Under the pieces are notes generated by a model. It saw nothing but the letters and a program-made list of their open reading frames with translations, had not been told where the DNA came from and searched no databases. From NCBI GenBank assembly GCA_947057505.1, contig CAMSEM010000062.1, positions 1 through 7,234 on the forward strand: a stretch of 7,234 bases of DNA, given 5' to 3'. The stretch is from an uncultured Clostridium sp. (GTDB lineage Bacteria > Bacillota > Clostridia > TANB77 > CAG-508). Position numbers and translations under genes: made by a program. Shown piece after piece: positions 6,053 through 7,234 of the stretch. The stretch's first letter is position 1. Each line of letters opens with the position of its first letter.

Positions 6053-7094
6053 TTATTTCAGTGCTTTTTCTAAAAATCTATTTGCTTTTTCTCTTTCTTT
6101 TTCTAAAATTTGATATGTGCTTTCATACTGATTGGATAAAACATTTTCTTCAATCGTTCCTGTAAATATACTATTTTTTAAATCAAATTTCTTTATTAGA
6201 GTTTCAATTCTTGAATACATACTTGCAACTATATCTTGTCTTTCAAATATAACAAATGGCGTAGAAAATAATATAGAAAAAACACAAGCATGGAATGAAT
6301 CTGTTGCAACAAGAAGAGCATTTTTTTCTAAATATAAAAACTCCGCTGGTCCCATATCATAAAATTCACTATCTTTATTAGAAATATCAATAATTTGGCA
6401 ATTATGTTCTTTTGCAAACCTACTCAATTCATCTTCTATTTGTTTTGACACATTGCCTAAGAAACTTTTTACAATAAATTGGTCTGTTTTTAAATTCTCT
6501 GGTCTTTTCATAACACTTTCCCATTCTTCTTTTGTTAGCATCATGGTAGGGTCTATTAAAATCTCTACATCTTCTCTTCCAGTCAATTTTTCTACAATTC
6601 TTTTACCTGCTTCTTCTCTTACTGAAATTGCTTTCAATTCCTTTAAATTTTTTTGACAATCCTTATATAATTTGCTTCCATACTCTGGTAAAAAGTCAAC
6701 TCCAAAACTTGCTGAAAACGAAAACTTTCTACCTTTTTTGTATAAATCCGCCCATTATTTTATCACATGCAAAACTTGAAAAACTATAATTCCAAATTTG
6801 ATCACTACCTAAAACAATATAATCATAATCTTCCGCAAGTCCTTCTGGTATTTCTTCATCCATAAATAAAATTTTATCTGCAAATTTTATTTTTTCATTA
6901 AATTGTTTAAATTTTTTTAGTCTATTTGCATCTTTTTCATTTTTAATAACTGGTATTTCATTAGCTTTTCTCATATATTTAATCGTTTCAACATCTAGTC
7001 CTTTTTTCTTTAATACTTCTTGTACCGCATAATTTTGTAGTCTATTTCCAAAATTGTATTCTCCAAAAAGTGTTATAACTCCTACTTTTTCCAT
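6053..7094 (-). pseudogene. Polysaccharide pyruvyl transferase family gene, frameshifted
   Basis: Members of this family (CsaB-like) transfer pyruvate from phosphoenolpyruvate as a ketal onto sugars of cell-wall or exported polysaccharides. Frame one runs from the ATG at 7094 to a TAG at 6729-6731 and contains the N-terminal motif GEYNFGNRLQNYAVQ (11-25) and VLGSDQIWN (94-102). The second frame continues with GRKFSFSASFGVDFLPEYG, then LKAISVREEAG, DPTMMLTKEEW and DSFHACVFSILFSTPFVIFER, all family motifs, ending at 6053. Removing one A from the A6 tract at 6734-6739 joins them into one 346-residue protein of normal family length. Both halves look otherwise intact, so this is a very recent mutation, a sequencing error or a recoded gene. 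The start at 7094 has GGAGG 7 nt upstream; the ATG at 7100 is only 1 nt from it. It is first in an operon with the FrhB-like gene. Confidence 0.88.
6734..6739 (-). other. A6 homopolymer, site of the frameshift
   Basis: The coding strand reads ATA CAA AAA AGG TAG in frame one, ending in a premature stop. With five A instead of six it reads ATA CAA AAA GGT AGA AAG and continues into the conserved second half. The correction needed is loss of one base (or a +1 ribosomal shift). The run is shorter than those usually associated with efficient transcriptional slippage. Confidence 0.8.
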
Positions 7095-7101
7095 TTGCAT
7101 T

Positions 7102-7106
7102 CCTCC
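7102..7106 (-). promoter_or_regulatory. Ribosome binding site deciding the pyruvyl transferase start
   Basis: GGAGG on the minus strand (within AAGGAGGA) is 1 nt from the ATG at 7100 and 7 nt from the in-frame ATG at 7094. Initiation at 7094 (MEKVGVITLFG) is therefore preferred, and it also places the family's N-terminal strand right at the start. Confidence 0.75.
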
Positions 7107-7137
7107 TTGTATACTTTATGTTATCTTAATACTTATT

Positions 7138-7167
7138 ATTATAACATATTTCTACAAAAGTTGACAA
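7138..7167 (-). promoter_or_regulatory. Sigma-A promoter of the pyruvyl transferase/FrhB operon
   Basis: On the minus strand, TTGTCA (7162-7167) and TATAAT (7138-7143) are separated by 18 nt, and the -10 is extended (TGTTATAAT). Predicted start is near 7131, giving a leader of about 37 nt before the ATG at 7094. The plus strand also reads TTGACA at 7161-7166, but no suitably spaced -10 follows it. Confidence 0.7.
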
Positions 7168-7234
7168 TGTACGAGCCTAATATGATCGCATAAACTTTTT
7201 GTGGGAAACACCAATTATAGATATTATCCATACA

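Noticed and set aside
6734..6739. Programmed frameshift or transcriptional slippage in the pyruvyl transferase
   Set aside because: I see no downstream structure or internal Shine-Dalgarno-like signal, and six A is short for slippage. The shift needed is +1 rather than the usual -1 on an A AAA AAG heptamer in the right register. It is kept only as a minor alternative to mutation or sequencing error.
7139..7234. Open minus-strand frame of about 31 residues running in from the right edge and ending TAA at 7139, possibly the C-terminus of an upstream gene
   Set aside because: Its stop lies inside the -10 box of a good promoter and the peptide resembles nothing I recognise. Another frame is also open over part of the same stretch, so coding cannot be supported from 67 bases outside the promoter.

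Overview
The window is AT-rich DNA with strong GGAGG ribosome binding sites, short intergenic gaps and near-consensus sigma-A promoters. These features point to a low-GC Firmicute, most likely an anaerobic clostridium. A bofA gene suggests a spore-forming lineage. Seven genes are well supported, six on the minus strand and one on the plus strand. One of the seven is frameshifted, and an eighth, weak partial ORF lies at the left edge.

Layout from left to right: (1) Positions 1-166 hold a doubtful partial minus-strand ORF and a perfect 12-bp hairpin. (2) Positions 167-2257 hold a minus-strand housekeeping operon transcribed pth -> RNase E/G -> bofA. Its promoter has perfect TTGACA/TATAAT boxes with a 17-nt spacer at 2278-2306. 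(3) Positions 2334-2397 hold a perfect 16-bp palindrome of unknown role, next to the terminator of the neighbouring glycosyltransferase gene. (4) Positions 2391-4171 hold two minus-strand glycosyltransferases, each with its own promoter. One resembles glucosyl-3-phosphoglycerate synthase and the other is a GT4-type enzyme. (5) Positions 4249-4839 hold a plus-strand histidine phosphatase, divergent from the GT4 gene. The two genes are served by face-to-face promoters with overlapping -10 boxes. (6) A hairpin terminator separates it from the convergent pair at 4951-7094. That pair is an iron-sulfur FrhB-like protein and a polysaccharide pyruvyl transferase split by a one-base frameshift in an A6 tract.

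The left third is core RNA metabolism and translation plus a sporulation regulator. The right two thirds look like the edge of a sugar-conjugate or surface-polysaccharide region. The most interesting hypothesis is that the GpgS-like transferase, the GT4 enzyme and the histidine phosphatase form a small pathway making a glucosylglycerate-type compound. This rests on family resemblance and adjacency only. I found no CRISPR array, tRNA, rRNA or complete insertion sequence, and no clearly unprecedented system.
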